A DNA stretch of 64,000 nt from Nocardia brasiliensis IFM 10847 (GCF_000710915.1 NZ_BAUA01000002.1:24881-88880); one strand, 5' to 3'; positions 1-9,764 are shown, numbered from the stretch's first letter. Program-made: numbers and translations. The notes: generated from the letters alone by a model not told the origin.

Positions 1-2
1 GC

Positions 3-371
3 ATGATGACGCGGTGGCAGACGCTGTATCGGCAGGCAGAAGGGGGCGAGCTTCGCGTCGACGAGGTGGTCGGTGACAAGCTGGCACAGCGTGCTGAGCA
101 GATGCTGACCAAGCTTGGGGACATGCGGAACCAAGCTGCTCGACTGGAGCGGCTTTCCGGTTTCGGCACACTAACTTCCGCTCAGGATCTACAGGCCAAG
201 TTCGCACTCAAAGCCAACAACGGTGCCGATTCCGCGGTTAAGCGGCTCGAGCAGAGCATCGACGTAGTCGCACTCATGCGCGACACCTACAAATTGGCCT
301 GCGGCAAGTTGGCTGAGGCCGACAAGTCGGCTGCCGACAAGCTCGCCGGACTGGATTTGGGGAATTCATAA
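3..371 (+). CDS. Small helical protein of an ESX-linked cluster (possibly 5' truncated by the window edge)
   Basis: At least 122 aa, predicted mostly alpha-helical, rich in Ala, Lys, Leu and Asp, with no signal peptide or membrane segment. The two ATG codons at 3 and 6 are the first visible, but the frame is still open at the window edge, so the true start may lie upstream. Its stop overlaps the next ATG (TAATG), and that gene overlaps an EspG-like gene, so the three are probably one transcript. By position it could be the small partner of the WXG-like protein that follows, as PE proteins partner PPE proteins. That is inference; I do not recognise the family. Confidence 0.6.
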   Translation: MMTRWQTLYRQAEGGELRVDEVVGDKLAQRAEQMLTKLGDMRNQAARLERLSGFGTLTSAQDLQAKFALKANNGADSAVKRLEQSIDVVALMRDTYKLACGKLAEADKSAADKLAGLDLGNS

Positions 372-1717
372 TGGTGTCGTACAACGATTTTCAGGTAGCG
401 ATCAACTCCCTGGCAATGGGTGTCGGACTTGTCACCGATTCGTCGGCCGATGCCGACAAGAACAAGACTGACGATCAGCAGCGGGCCACGGATGAGCGGG
501 CCAAATGGGATCAGGACCGTAGCTTCGTCAACAATGAGTGGGCGAGCCTGCTGTCTACATATGGCAGTGATGCGTTCGATGCGCGAGCGATCAAGGTGCA
601 GGACCCGTTCGAAACGATGTCGCACCAGCAGATCTACGACGCACTGAAGGATGTGCAAGAGGGGCAGATCAACAGTTCGGCCGATGGCTGGCGGAACTTG
701 GCCCGTGACGCGAACAATGCTGTTGACGAGTTCTCCAAAGGTGTGAACCAGGACATCACGGAGCATTGGGACGGCAAGTCCGGGAACGGCGCGATCGATG
801 CAACCCGTGAGTTCTCGACATCTTTCACAAAGCTTGCCGCCACGTTCCAAATGGTCGGGCACGGCTTGGATTTGACGCAGGGGCACCTCGCGCAGGCCAA
901 AGGGTCTGTCGGCAAACCGGATAACTACACCGTCGGCGATCGGCTCATCGACGCGCTGCCGTTGCAGAACGTCATCAAAGGCCCCACCTATCGCGCCGAG
1001 GAGGCGGAGAAGCAGGCTCGGTTCGTGATGACGCAGTATTACCGGCCGGGTGTGAACGAGGTGGATGGGATCACGCCGATTCTGCCGGAGCCGACGACGA
1101 CGATCGATAAGGGTAAGGCGGTGGATCCGGGGACCGGTCCGAGCAGTAATCCGTCGAGTAATCCGGGCAGTAATAATCCGTCGAACAACGGGTCGCCGGA
1201 GGAGAAGAAGACTACGGAGGAGCCGGCTTCGCAGGACCCGACCACTCCGCAGTCGACGCAGCCGGCGAGCACGAACCCGGGCGACGATCCGGACAAGTCG
1301 AAGCAGCCGAGTACGACTCCGGCGTCGACGACGCCGGCGAACACGTCTCCGACGGATCCGAACGCGCCGAAGACGCAGTCGCCCACGTCGAACGTTCCGT
1401 CGACGCATACGGGCACGCCGTCGGGTGTCCCTGGTTCGCCGGGTAGCCCGCGGGCGACGCCGGATCCGGGGAAGAGTGTGCCGGGTAAGGCGAACACCGG
1501 GACGCCGGCGGCGGCGGTGAATGCCGCGACGCGCGCCGCGTCGACGGGTCGGGCGGGCGCGTCGGGGATGGGTGGCATGGGTGCGCCGGGGGCGCGCGGT
1601 AAGGGTGATGAGGACGACGAGCACAAGACGCCGGACTACCTGATCTATGACCGTGGTTCGGAGTTGCTGGGTACGCAGCCGCCCGCGCTACCGCCGGGTG
1701 GAGTCATCGGCGGATGA
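371..1717 (+). CDS. WXG-like protein with long Ser/Thr/Pro-rich tail, putative type VII secretion substrate
   Basis: 448 aa. Residues 1-210 look helical and carry a Trp-Asp-Gly (WxG) turn at 133-135, as expected for the helical hairpin of WXG100/PPE-type substrates. Residues about 235-350 are a low-complexity stretch of Asn, Ser, Thr and Pro, followed by a Gly/Ala-rich segment and a C-terminal end containing YLIYD, which fits the YxxxD/E pattern of ESX export signals although it lies unusually far downstream. There is no Sec signal peptide. The gene overlaps both neighbours (TAATG upstream, ATGA downstream with the EspG-like gene). ESX secretion is inferred from this context; the family is not one I can name. 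Confidence 0.65.
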   Translation: MVSYNDFQVAINSLAMGVGLVTDSSADADKNKTDDQQRATDERAKWDQDRSFVNNEWASLLSTYGSDAFDARAIKVQDPFETMSHQQIYDALKDVQEGQINSSADGWRNLARDANNAVDEFSKGVNQDITEHWDGKSGNGAIDATREFSTSFTKLAATFQMVGHGLDLTQGHLAQAKGSVGKPDNYTVGDRLIDALPLQNVIKGPTYRAEEAEKQARFVMTQYYRPGVNEVDGITPILPEPTTTIDKGKAVDPGTGPSSNPSSNPGSNNPSNNGSPEEKKTTEEPASQDPTTPQSTQPASTNPGDDPDKSKQPSTTPASTTPANTSPTDPNAPKTQSPTSNVPSTHTGTPSGVPGSPGSPRATPDPGKSVPGKANTGTPAAAVNAATRAASTGRAGASGMGGMGAPGARGKGDEDDEHKTPDYLIYDRGSELLGTQPPALPPGGVIGG

Positions 1718-2481
1718 GTGAATCTCGCTGGCGCATGGACGGTTTGATGTTCGAGGTGGCGCTGGAGGCGCTCGGACGTGACCGGTTGCCGTATCCGTTG
1801 CGCTTTTCGGTCGAGGGTGTCGAGGCGTATGAGGACTATGTCCGGTTGCGGGCGCAGGCCAGGCAGCGACTGTCGGGCATCGGGAGTCGTGAGCTGTACA
1901 CCGCGTTGACGGTGTTGACCGAGCCGCAGGTGCGGGTCGAGGTGCACGGTTTCTTCGGCCGGGATTTCAAGCAGGTGGTGCGCGTGCATGCGGGCATGAC
2001 CGGTCGCGACGCGACGGTCGCGGTCCAGATGCCCGGCCCCACACAGGAATACGGCCGCGATATCGTGTTGACCCGGTGTCCGCCGCGGGCGCTGCCCGGG
2101 TTGATCACCGCGCAATTGCCGAACTGTGCGGCGGGCCGGTTTCCGCCGATCAGCGGGCGGCGCACGGATTTGAATCGGGTCGAGTACGCCCGGCATCCGA
2201 CTCGGCTGTCGCACACCGAGCAGCTCAATCGCATTGTGCGCCGGCCGCGGTCCGGGCTCGGTGAGGTGGGGGTGTTCGCGGGCGGTGCGATCGACAGCAG
2301 GCCGACCACGGACGGCCGCGGCTTCCACTGGATGGACTATCTGCCCGCGGACGGCCGCTACCTGCTGCACAACCACGGGCACGACGAGTTCACCCTCACC
2401 CCGGGGACGGCCGAGGAGATCCAGCGTCAGCTGCATGCCCTGCTCGACACCACCTATCGCGCGGTGGCGCACAGCGGGTAG
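1714..2481 (+). CDS. ESX secretion-associated protein EspG-like
   Basis: 255 aa. The N-terminus (Trp-x-Met-Asp-Gly-Leu-x-Phe-Glu, then a Leu-Pro-Tyr-Pro-Leu motif near residue 28) and the overall length fit the EspG family. These are cytosolic chaperones that bind PE-PPE-type substrates and deliver them to an ESX secretion system. It starts 4 bp inside the upstream gene (ATGA overlap), so the two are translationally coupled, as expected for a substrate and its chaperone. Its stop codon directly abuts that of the convergent methyltransferase. No ESX core gene (eccB, eccC, eccD, mycP) is visible; any would lie left of the window. Confidence 0.7.
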   Translation: MSESRWRMDGLMFEVALEALGRDRLPYPLRFSVEGVEAYEDYVRLRAQARQRLSGIGSRELYTALTVLTEPQVRVEVHGFFGRDFKQVVRVHAGMTGRDATVAVQMPGPTQEYGRDIVLTRCPPRALPGLITAQLPNCAAGRFPPISGRRTDLNRVEYARHPTRLSHTEQLNRIVRRPRSGLGEVGVFAGGAIDSRPTTDGRGFHWMDYLPADGRYLLHNHGHDEFTLTPGTAEEIQRQLHALLDTTYRAVAHSG

Positions 2482-3177
2482 CTACGGGTGCAGCACCAGT
2501 ACCGTGCGGGCACCGTGATGGAATTCGTAGTCGGTCGCGCGCAATTCGGTGCCGATACCTTTGTCGGCCAGTTCTTTTCGTAGCTGTGCGAGCAGGTCGT
2601 CCTGGTGGTTGCCGAGGTGATCGACCAGCGGGTACAGCCGGACTTCGCCCGCGCACACCCTGGCCAGTTCGAGCAGGGCGGTCAGGTGGAAATGCGGGTC
2701 CAGTCGGTCGGCATAGGTGAAGAGCAGATGCGAGCTGAGGACCAGGTCGAAGCTGCGGTCGGGGAACGGGAGCGTCGGCAGCTCGGTGGCGACATAGCGG
2801 TCGGGGTGGGCGATCAGGTCGGCGCCGAACCGGCGGGCCGCGGCATGCCGTAGCTCGCGGTGCCGCTGCGGGCTGCCGTACCAGTCCCACCGGTATCGCT
2901 CGGAATGTGCTGTTGCCCAATCGCTTCCGCGATCTGTTTCGGTGAGCGCGAAAGCGCGCAGCGCATCGGGTGCCCGGGCGTATATCGGATCTGCGGCGGT
3001 GACCTGTGCGCCGAGTGCACTCGCCTCGGCCGTGAAACTCGCTGCGCCGCCGGGGCAATCGAGAATTCGACCGTGCAGATCGGCGTCGGTGAGGGTGAAT
3101 ATCGCCCGATATTCGGTCAATGATCTTGCGCTGACCAAGAATTCGCCGAGGACATCACTGTCTGAAGGGTGCTTCAT
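2482..3177 (-). CDS. Class I SAM-dependent methyltransferase
   Basis: 231 aa. A glycine-rich SAM loop (LDCPGGAASF, near residues 38-47) is followed by the acidic end of strand 2 (AADPIY). A motif-IV-like segment FDLVLSSHLLFTY lies near residue 140. These are the hallmarks of a Rossmann-fold methyltransferase; the substrate cannot be told. The ATG at 3177 gives a full-length N-terminus. It is convergent with the EspG-like gene, with no bases between the stops, and lies downstream of dinG behind a strong hairpin, so it probably has its own promoter. Confidence 0.7.
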   Translation of the reverse strand: MKHPSDSDVLGEFLVSARSLTEYRAIFTLTDADLHGRILDCPGGAASFTAEASALGAQVTAADPIYARAPDALRAFALTETDRGSDWATAHSERYRWDWYGSPQRHRELRHAAARRFGADLIAHPDRYVATELPTLPFPDRSFDLVLSSHLLFTYADRLDPHFHLTALLELARVCAGEVRLYPLVDHLGNHQDDLLAQLRKELADKGIGTELRATDYEFHHGARTVLVLHP

Positions 3178-3224
3178 CTGGAAACGGTCTCATGTATCGA
3201 CCGGACACGACAGGGATTTGTGGT

Positions 3225-3259
3225 GTCCCCGCGCCGCGTGCAGGGCTTGGCGCGGGGAC
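3225..3259 (-). terminator. Hairpin between dinG and the methyltransferase gene
   Basis: An 11-bp perfect inverted repeat (gtccccgcgcc at 3225-3235, its complement at 3249-3259) with a 13-nt loop and no clear U-tract. A second, 7-bp dyad (ttcggtg/caccgaa) lies at 3270-3295. Both are in the 175-bp gap downstream of dinG and are best read as a terminator for dinG. Confidence 0.5.
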
Positions 3260-3352
3260 CGCCGATACATTCGGTGGGAATTGGGGTTCACCGAAGTACC
3301 ACCGCCAAATTTACTTCTGTTCGGAAGTACGTGCGCGGGAATGTGTGCGGTA

Positions 3353-5398
3353 TCACACGGCGTTCGCGGTGAGCCGTTTCAACGCTTTGACTACAACCTC
3401 GGGGTCGGCGGTCTCCCAATACGGCGGCAGCGAGGCGCGCAGGTATCCGCCGTAGCGGGCGGTGGCCAGTCGCGAGTCCAGGATCGCGACCACGCCGCGG
3501 TCGTCGACACTGCGCAGCAATCGGCCGGTGCCCTGCGCGAGCAGCAGCGCCGCGTGATTGGCCGCCACCGTCATGAACCCGTTGCCGCCGCGCGATTCCA
3601 CGGCCCGCTGCCGCGCGGTGAGCAGGGGATCGTCGGGGCGGGGGAACGGAATCCGGTCCAGGATCACCAGGCTCAGCGACGGACCCGGCACGTCGACGCC
3701 CTGCCACAGCGACAGCGTGCCGAACAGTGACGTCTCCGGATCGTCGGCGAACTTGCGCACCAGCGCGCCGGTCGAATCGTCGCCCTGGCACAGCACCGGC
3801 GTGTCCAGTCGCTCGCGCAACGCCTCGGTGGCCGCCTTGGCCGCGCGCATGGAGGAGAACAGGCCGAGGGTGCGCCCACCCGCGGCCGTGATGAGCTTCT
3901 CGATCTCGTCCAGGTAGGCGGGCGCGAGTCCATCGCGACCGGGGGCCGGAAGATGTTTGGCGACATACAGAATGCCCGATTTGGCGTGATCGAACGGCGA
4001 GCCGACGTCGAGTGAACTCCAGCGCACCTGCTCGGTATCGGCGGGCGCGACGGCGCCGTTCGCCATGCCGGGATCGGCGCGCCCCGGTGTCTGCGCGGGC
4101 AGGCCCCAGGTGATGGCCAGTCCGTCGAACGAGCCGCCGATCTGCAGTGTCGCCGAGGTGAGTACCACGGTGGCGGTGCCGAACAGCCTGCTGCGCAACA
4201 GCCCGCCCACCGAGAGCGGCGCCATCCGCAGCGAGCGCCGGGTGACCCCGCGCATCTCGTCGGCGGACAGCCAGATGACGTCACGCCGGTTCGCCGGATC
4301 GGGCTCGTCGAACGCGGTGAGCGCGCGCACGGCGCTGTCGTGCACCTCGTCGATGGCGGCCAGCGCCTGCGTGCGCGCGGCCGCGGACTCCGGGTCGCCC
4401 TGTTGGGTGGTGCCGCCCTGCGGCGCGAGCGCGGTACGCGCGTTCCACGCCGCGTCCCGGATGAGCGCGAGCACCGGGGCGACGCCGCTGGGCAGCTGCT
4501 CCCAGCGGGCCGCGGGCAGCTCTTCGAGCACTTCGTGCCAGGCTTCGGCGGCGCCTTCGAGGCGGTCGACCTCTTGTTCGTCGATGAGCTTGGCGCAGCG
4601 GCGCGCGGCCGCGCTGATCGCGGTGGAGGCCAGCTCCGCGGTGGCCACGCCGGTGACCCGGTCGACCAGTTCGTGCGCCTCGTCGATGACCACGACATCG
4701 TGTTCGGGCAGCACCTGGATGCCGCTGATCGCGTCGATGGCGAGCAGGGCGTGGTTGGTCACCACCACATCGGCCTGCGCCGACTCGGCCCTGGCTCGTT
4801 CGGCGAAGCAGTCCTGCCCGAACGGGCAGCGCGATTTGCCGAGGCATTCGCGCGAGGAGACGCTCACCTGCCGCCAGGCGCGGTCGGTGACGCCGGGCAC
4901 CAGCTCGTCGCGGTCGCCGGTCTCGGTATCGGAGGCCCACTCGTTGAGCCGCTGCACCTCGCGCCCGAGCCGGGAGATCGCGAACGCGTCGAACAGCTCG
5001 GCCTCGGCCGGCTCGTCCGGGATCACGCTGTTGATCTTGTTCAAGCACAGATAGTTGTTGCGGCCCTTGAGGATCGCGAACTTCGCCGCGCGCCCGAGCG
5101 GTTTGCTCAGCGCCTCGGACAGCCGCGGCAGGTCCCGGTCGACGAGCTGGCGCTGCAGCGCGATCGTCGCGGTCGACACCACCACCGTGCGCCCGGTGCG
5201 CACCGCGTGCCGCAGGCTCGGCACCAAATAGGCCAGCGACTTGCCGGTGCCCGTGCCCGCCTGCACCGCGAGGTGCTCCTTGGTGTCGATGGCGTGGTCC
5301 ACGGCGGTGGCCATGGTCAGCTGTCCGACACGCTCTTTTCCGCCGAGCGCCTGTACAGCGGTGGCCAAAAGTTCGGGTACGGGCGGCAGTTCGGGCAC
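3353..5398 (-). CDS. dinG: ATP-dependent DNA helicase, DinG/XPD type
   Basis: 681 aa, a superfamily 2 helicase of the iron-sulfur XPD/DinG class that unwinds DNA 5' to 3' and helps resolve damage-associated structures. Walker A is AGTGTGKS (residues 47-54). The four likely Fe-S ligands are Cys118, Cys185, Cys191 and Cys197. The Walker B box is DEAH (239-242), and a GVDVPG motif lies in the second RecA domain. Length and orientation match Rv1329c of M. tuberculosis, and the following genes keep that synteny. The ATG at 5398 places about 45 residues before Walker A, as expected. Confidence 0.93.
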   Translation of the reverse strand: MPELPPVPELLATAVQALGGKERVGQLTMATAVDHAIDTKEHLAVQAGTGTGKSLAYLVPSLRHAVRTGRTVVVSTATIALQRQLVDRDLPRLSEALSKPLGRAAKFAILKGRNNYLCLNKINSVIPDEPAEAELFDAFAISRLGREVQRLNEWASDTETGDRDELVPGVTDRAWRQVSVSSRECLGKSRCPFGQDCFAERARAESAQADVVVTNHALLAIDAISGIQVLPEHDVVVIDEAHELVDRVTGVATAELASTAISAAARRCAKLIDEQEVDRLEGAAEAWHEVLEELPAARWEQLPSGVAPVLALIRDAAWNARTALAPQGGTTQQGDPESAAARTQALAAIDEVHDSAVRALTAFDEPDPANRRDVIWLSADEMRGVTRRSLRMAPLSVGGLLRSRLFGTATVVLTSATLQIGGSFDGLAITWGLPAQTPGRADPGMANGAVAPADTEQVRWSSLDVGSPFDHAKSGILYVAKHLPAPGRDGLAPAYLDEIEKLITAAGGRTLGLFSSMRAAKAATEALRERLDTPVLCQGDDSTGALVRKFADDPETSLFGTLSLWQGVDVPGPSLSLVILDRIPFPRPDDPLLTARQRAVESRGGNGFMTVAANHAALLLAQGTGRLLRSVDDRGVVAILDSRLATARYGGYLRASLPPYWETADPEVVVKALKRLTANAV

Positions 5399-5453
5399 GC
5401 GAGCAGCCTACTGCGCGCCACCGACAGGGGACGCGGGCCCAGCGGCGATCGCA

Positions 5454-6020
5454 CTACCCGCAGACGCTTCCTTCGAGGTCGACGCCCGCGGTGCGCATCC
5501 GATCCAGTGCGGCGTCGGTCGTGTCGCGCGCGACGCCCGCGGTCAGATCGAGCAGGACGCGGGTGTCGAAGCCCTCGATCCGGGCGTCCAGTGCGGTCGC
5601 GCGCACGCAGTGGTCGGTGGCGATGCCGACCACGTCGACCGCTTCGATGCCGCGCCCGCGCAACCAGTCGGCCAGGCCGGTGCCGTCTTCGGCCGTGCCT
5701 TCGAAACCGGAGTAGGCGGCCGAATACGCGCCCTTGGAGAAGACCTCCTCGACCGATTTCGTGTCCAGGTTCGGATGGAAGTCGGCGCCGGGCGTTCCCG
5801 CGCGGCAGTGCGGCGGCCAGGAGTCGACGTAGTCGGGGTGCGCGGAGAAATGGTCACCGGGATCGATGTGGAAGTCGCGGGTGGCCACGACGGCGGCGTA
5901 GTCGGCGGAGGCGAGTTGCTCGCTGATCCGGGACGCGACCGCCGCACCGCCGGTGACGGCGAGCGATCCCCCCTCGCAGAAATCGTTCTGCACATCGACG
6001 ATGATCAAGGCTCGGGTCAC
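5454..6020 (-). CDS. pncA: Nicotinamidase/pyrazinamidase
   Basis: 188 aa. It hydrolyses nicotinamide to nicotinate in NAD salvage, and orthologues also activate pyrazinamide. The catalytic triad is visible: Asp9 in IIVDVQNDF, the Lys of FSKGAYS, and the Cys of ATDHCVRAT. The metal ligands are in ATRDFHIDPGDHF and the later PPHC. I chose the GTG at 6020 because GGAGG lies just upstream and the protein then begins at the conserved N-terminus; an upstream ATG would add 27 unlikely residues. It lies directly downstream of pncB on the same strand, so the two successive salvage steps are adjacent. Confidence 0.92.
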   Translation of the reverse strand: MTRALIIVDVQNDFCEGGSLAVTGGAAVASRISEQLASADYAAVVATRDFHIDPGDHFSAHPDYVDSWPPHCRAGTPGADFHPNLDTKSVEEVFSKGAYSAAYSGFEGTAEDGTGLADWLRGRGIEAVDVVGIATDHCVRATALDARIEGFDTRVLLDLTAGVARDTTDAALDRMRTAGVDLEGSVCG

Positions 6021-6147
6021 GGTGACCTCCCGCGGTGTGAACTGTGTCCCTGCACTGCATTCTGCCGCTCGGTGCGCCCCGGCGACCACGTGGGCACGCA
6101 CGCGCGGTGAAATCCTTTGCGCACACCGAATCGAACGGGTAGCCGGG

Positions 6148-7503
6148 TCAGGTCGGGAAGCTGGTCGGGATCGCGGGTTCGCCCGCGGAGAGCTTCAATC
6201 CCTCCCACGGCAGGCTGATCAGGCCGCGGGCCACCTGGTCCCGGCTGTCGGAGAGGGTCGGCAGGTCCGCCACCGGCTTGCCCTCGCGCACCAGCGGGAC
6301 GAGCAACTCCCTGGCCTCGAAGCCGTTCGCCGACGGCGCCGGTCCGGCGGCCGGATACACGATCTCCTCGACGATCGTCCCGGTCGGCCGGGACAGCCGG
6401 ATCGCCCGCTTGGTGCCGCCGCGCGACTCCTTGTGGCTGCTGCGCTTGGCGACCGGCACGCCCTCCACTTCGACCAGCTTGTAGACCATGCCCGCGGTCG
6501 GCGCGCCCGAGCCGGTGACCAGCGAGGTGCCGACACCGTAGACGTCGACCGGTTCGGCACGCAGCGCGGCGATCGCGTACTCGTCCAGGTCCCCGGACAC
6601 CACGATCCGGGTCTTGGTCGCGCCCAGCCCGTCGAGCTGATCGCGCACCTGCCTGGCCAGCACGCCGAGATCGCCGGAATCGATCCGGACGCCACCGAGT
6701 TCGGGCCCGGCCACCTCGATGGCGGTGGCCACGCCGCGGGTGATGTCGTAGGTGTCGACCAGCAGCGTGGTGCCGATGCCGAGGGCGGCGACCTGGCTGC
6801 GGAACGCCGCCGCCTCGTGTTCGCCGCTGCCGCCGGCCAACCCGGTGTGCAGCAGCGTGAACGCGTGCGCGCTGGTGCCCGCGCCGGGCACGCCGTAGCG
6901 CCGCACCGCCTCCAGATTGGAGGTGGCGTCGAAGCCCGCCAGATACGCGGCCCGGGAGCTGTCCGGCGCGGCGAGTTCGTGCGTGCGGCGCGAGCCCATC
7001 TCGATCATCCGCCGCCCGCCCGACGCGCTGACCATCCGCGCCGCCGCGGACGCGATCGCGCTGTCGTGGTTGAGGATCGACAGGATCAGCGTCTCCAGCA
7101 CGACGCATTCGGCAAAGGTGCCGCGCACCGAGAGGATGGGGGAGCCGGGGAAATACAGCTCACCTTCGGCGTAGCCGTCGATCTCGCCGGTGAAGCGGTA
7201 CGCGCGCAGCCAGTCCACGGTTTCGGCGGGCAGGAAGCGCGCGATGACGGCGAGTTCGGCTTCGCCGAAATGGAAGTGCGCCAGCGCGTCGAGCACCCGC
7301 GCCGTGCCCGCGACCACGCCGTAGCGGCGACCGTGCGGGAGACGGCGCGCGAACACCTCGAAGGTGCAGCGGCGATGCGCCGACCCGTCGGCCAGCGCGG
7401 CCGCGAGCATGGTCAGTTCGTACTGGTCGGTCAGCAGAGCGGTGCTGGTGACGCCATCGCGGATGTCCACGCAGCCACTGTAGACAGCACGGCCGCGCAT
7501 CAT
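6148..7503 (-). CDS. pncB: Nicotinate phosphoribosyltransferase
   Basis: About 440-451 aa. It converts nicotinate and PRPP to nicotinate mononucleotide, the Preiss-Handler step following PncA. TDQYELTM near the N-terminus, the phosphate-binding segment [10 protein letters not shown] and the basic [11 protein letters not shown] are all typical. An ATG at 7503 gives 451 aa; a GTG at about 7470 (starting VDIRDGVTS) is closer to the conserved N-terminus and may be the true start. It is divergent from clpS across 91 bp, as in M. tuberculosis Rv1330c/Rv1331. Confidence 0.92.
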   Translation of the reverse strand: MMRGRAVYSGCVDIRDGVTSTALLTDQYELTMLAAALADGSAHRRCTFEVFARRLPHGRRYGVVAGTARVLDALAHFHFGEAELAVIARFLPAETVDWLRAYRFTGEIDGYAEGELYFPGSPILSVRGTFAECVVLETLILSILNHDSAIASAAARMVSASGGRRMIEMGSRRTHELAAPDSSRAAYLAGFDATSNLEAVRRYGVPGAGTSAHAFTLLHTGLAGGSGEHEAAAFRSQVAALGIGTTLLVDTYDITRGVATAIEVAGPELGGVRIDSGDLGVLARQVRDQLDGLGATKTRIVVSGDLDEYAIAALRAEPVDVYGVGTSLVTGSGAPTAGMVYKLVEVEGVPVAKRSSHKESRGGTKRAIRLSRPTGTIVEEIVYPAAGPAPSANGFEARELLVPLVREGKPVADLPTLSDSRDQVARGLISLPWEGLKLSAGEPAIPTSFPT

Positions 7504-7594
7504 AGGTCGGTGCCCGGCCGCTGACCTGGAAAATGCTCGAATCCGGGCAGATCGGGGTGTTGCTCATTCGGAGTCGAGTCGTACCCTTGACGTT

Positions 7595-7945
7595 ATGGCC
7601 TTGTGCAACATAGTCCGAGGCGGCGTCGTGGTGGACGCCGTGGACGCGACACTGTCGGCGGCACAGGCGACCCCGGAGGCGGTCGAATACACCGAGATCT
7701 TGGAGGCGGAAGATCGCCCGTGGGTCACTGTGGTCTGGGACGACCCGGTCAACCTCATGCACTATGTCGCCTACATCTTTCAAAAGCTTTTCGGCTACAG
7801 CAAAGCGAAGGCGACCGAGCTGATGCTCCTGGTGCACAACGAGGGCAAAGCGGTGGTTTCCTCCGGTTCTCGGGACAAGATGGAACACGATGTCCAACGG
7901 CTGCACGCCGCCGGTCTCTGGGCGACCATGCAGCGGGACGAGTGA
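7595..7945 (+). CDS. clpS: ATP-dependent Clp protease adaptor ClpS
   Basis: 116 aa. ClpS binds N-end-rule substrates and hands them to the Clp AAA+ unfoldase. The conserved core [11 protein letters not shown] (about residues 50-60), the [13 protein letters not shown] helix and strand, and the basic RDKME are all present. The N-terminus is about 25 residues longer than in proteobacterial ClpS, as is usual in actinobacteria. It is the first plus-strand gene of the conserved block and is followed 22 bp later by the DUF2017 gene. Confidence 0.93.
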   Translation: MALCNIVRGGVVVDAVDATLSAAQATPEAVEYTEILEAEDRPWVTVVWDDPVNLMHYVAYIFQKLFGYSKAKATELMLLVHNEGKAVVSSGSRDKMEHDVQRLHAAGLWATMQRDE

Positions 7946-7967
7946 CCAGGACGACTACCCTGACGCC

Positions 7968-8537
7968 GTGCGGAAGTGGAGCAGGAAGAACTCGCTGAGC
8001 GGTCTCAAACTGCGATCCGAGATGGACGCACGCGAGGCCAACGTGCTGCGGTCGCTGGTCGGTGCGGTGTCCGGATTGCTGACCGAACGAGCCGATGCCG
8101 CGCCGGAGGACGACCTCGCCGCGTTGACCGGTCTGCGCACGGGTAACACCGTCGCACCGGAGGATCCCAGGTTGCGCAGGCTGCTGCCGGATTTCCATCG
8201 GCCCGAGCCCGGTTCGCCCGACGCCGATCGCGCCGACCTGAACAGCGCGCTGCGTGGCCTGCACGAGCCGGAGATCATCGACGCCAAGCTGGCCGCGGGT
8301 TCGGTGATCCTGGAAACGCTGCCCAGCGCGGGCGGCAAGATCGTGCTGACCCCCGAGCAGGCCGACGCGTGGCTGACCGCGCTGACCGATGTCCGGCTGG
8401 CCCTGGGCACGGTGCTCGGCATCGACGCGGACACCCCCGATCATCTGAGCCCCGACGACCCGCGCGCGCCGCACCTGGACGTCTACCACTGGCTCACCTG
8501 GATGCAGGACTCGCTGCTGCAAGCGCTCGCGCCCTGA
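7968..8537 (+). CDS. DUF2017 family protein
   Basis: 189 aa cytosolic protein of unknown function, always next to clpS in mycobacteria (Rv1332 position). The GTG at 7968 (VRKWSRKN) was chosen because the longer frame begins inside clpS and has no plausible site. It is rich in acidic residues with helical segments and has no catalytic motif that I can see. Conserved linkage to clpS suggests, but does not show, a role in regulated proteolysis. Confidence 0.85.
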   Translation: MRKWSRKNSLSGLKLRSEMDAREANVLRSLVGAVSGLLTERADAAPEDDLAALTGLRTGNTVAPEDPRLRRLLPDFHRPEPGSPDADRADLNSALRGLHEPEIIDAKLAAGSVILETLPSAGGKIVLTPEQADAWLTALTDVRLALGTVLGIDADTPDHLSPDDPRAPHLDVYHWLTWMQDSLLQALAP

Positions 8538-8568
8538 GTCCGACCCATCCCCGAGCAGGAGTCGACGT

Positions 8569-9636
8569 ATGAATGCGCAAGCAGGCAAACGGAATTCGCT
8601 GACCGACGTGGCGGGTCTGCTCGTCGGGCAGCAGCACGTCATCGACGCGGACGCCACCCTCGGCACGGGTGCCGCGACCGGCACCACCGTCGTCTACGCG
8701 CCGAACGGCGCGGTCGCCGCCGTCGATGTGCGCGGCGCGGGACCGGGTACCCGCGAGACCGATCTGCTGGATCCGTCCAACACGGTCCGGCAGGCCAATG
8801 CGATTTTGCTCAGCGGCGGCAGCGCCTACGGGCTCGCCGCCGCCGACGGTGTGATGCGCTGGCTGGAGGAGCAGGGCCAGGGCATTCCGATGGATCCGAC
8901 CGACGCGAGCCGGGTGGTCCCGATCGTGCCGGGCGCGGTGATCTTCGATCTTCCGGTGGGCGCGTGGGACATTCGGCCCACCGCCGATTTCGGCTACCGG
9001 GCCGCGGCGGCCGCGGCGCTCGAATTCGAGCGGGGCACGGTGGGCGCGGGCGTCGGCGCGCGTGCCGGTTCGATCAAGGGCGGTATCGGCACGGCGAGTG
9101 TGGTGATCGGCGGTGGCGCCGCGGCGGGTGCGACGGTGGCCGCGCTCGTCGTCGCCAATTGCGCGGGCTCGGTGATCGATCCGCGCACCGGCCTGCCATG
9201 GGGCGTGGGCACCGACGGCCCGGAGTTCTTCGGTCTGCGGCCCGGCACGGACGAGGAGGTGGCGCGGGCGAACGCGCTGCCGGGCAAGCGGATGGCGCTC
9301 AACACGACCATCGGGGTGGTGGCCACCGACGCGCCTTTGGGTCCCACCGCCTGCAAGCGCCTGGCCGTGGTCGCGCACGACGGACTGGCCCGCGCGGTCC
9401 GGCCCGCGCACTCGCCGTTCGACGGCGACACGCTCTTCGCGCTGGCCACCGGCGCCTGGGCGCCGCCGGAGGGCAGCGCGCTGCCGCCGGCGTTTCCGCC
9501 GGACGTGCAGCTCATCGACCAGCTCGGCACCGCCGCCGCGCTCTGCGTGGAGCGGGCCATCGTGGACGCCATCCTGTGCGCGACCTCGGTCGCGGGCGTG
9601 CCCGCGTATCGCGATCTCTTCCCGTCCGCGCGCTGA
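8569..9636 (+). CDS. P1 (DmpA-type) family peptidase
   Basis: 355 aa, a self-processing N-terminal-nucleophile aminopeptidase of the DmpA/P1 family, orthologous by sequence and position to Rv1333. Family blocks seen are GPGTRETDLLDP, SGGSAYGLAAADGVM and GGIGTAS, the last near the expected autoproteolytic Ser/Thr site. The ATG at 8569 follows GAGCAGGAG. The physiological substrate is unknown. It sits directly before the mec-cysO-cysM module. Confidence 0.88.
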   Translation: MNAQAGKRNSLTDVAGLLVGQQHVIDADATLGTGAATGTTVVYAPNGAVAAVDVRGAGPGTRETDLLDPSNTVRQANAILLSGGSAYGLAAADGVMRWLEEQGQGIPMDPTDASRVVPIVPGAVIFDLPVGAWDIRPTADFGYRAAAAAALEFERGTVGAGVGARAGSIKGGIGTASVVIGGGAAAGATVAALVVANCAGSVIDPRTGLPWGVGTDGPEFFGLRPGTDEEVARANALPGKRMALNTTIGVVATDAPLGPTACKRLAVVAHDGLARAVRPAHSPFDGDTLFALATGAWAPPEGSALPPAFPPDVQLIDQLGTAAALCVERAIVDAILCATSVAGVPAYRDLFPSAR

Positions 9637-9764
9637 TTCCGCGCACCCCGGACGCGCCGGGCACGCGCGGCCGAAACCGACCGGCCGACCGGCTGCGGGG
9701 AATAGCCGAATATTGTGACTGGTTGTCGACTGCGATGGGTCGGCACAGCGGAAAGGTTTGACTC

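Noticed and set aside
287..1624. Long minus-strand ORF opposite the WXG-like gene, extremely Arg-rich
   Set aside because: Arg-rich composition is typical of the antisense of a GC-rich low-complexity gene; no ribosome site, no family pattern, fully covered by a better gene.
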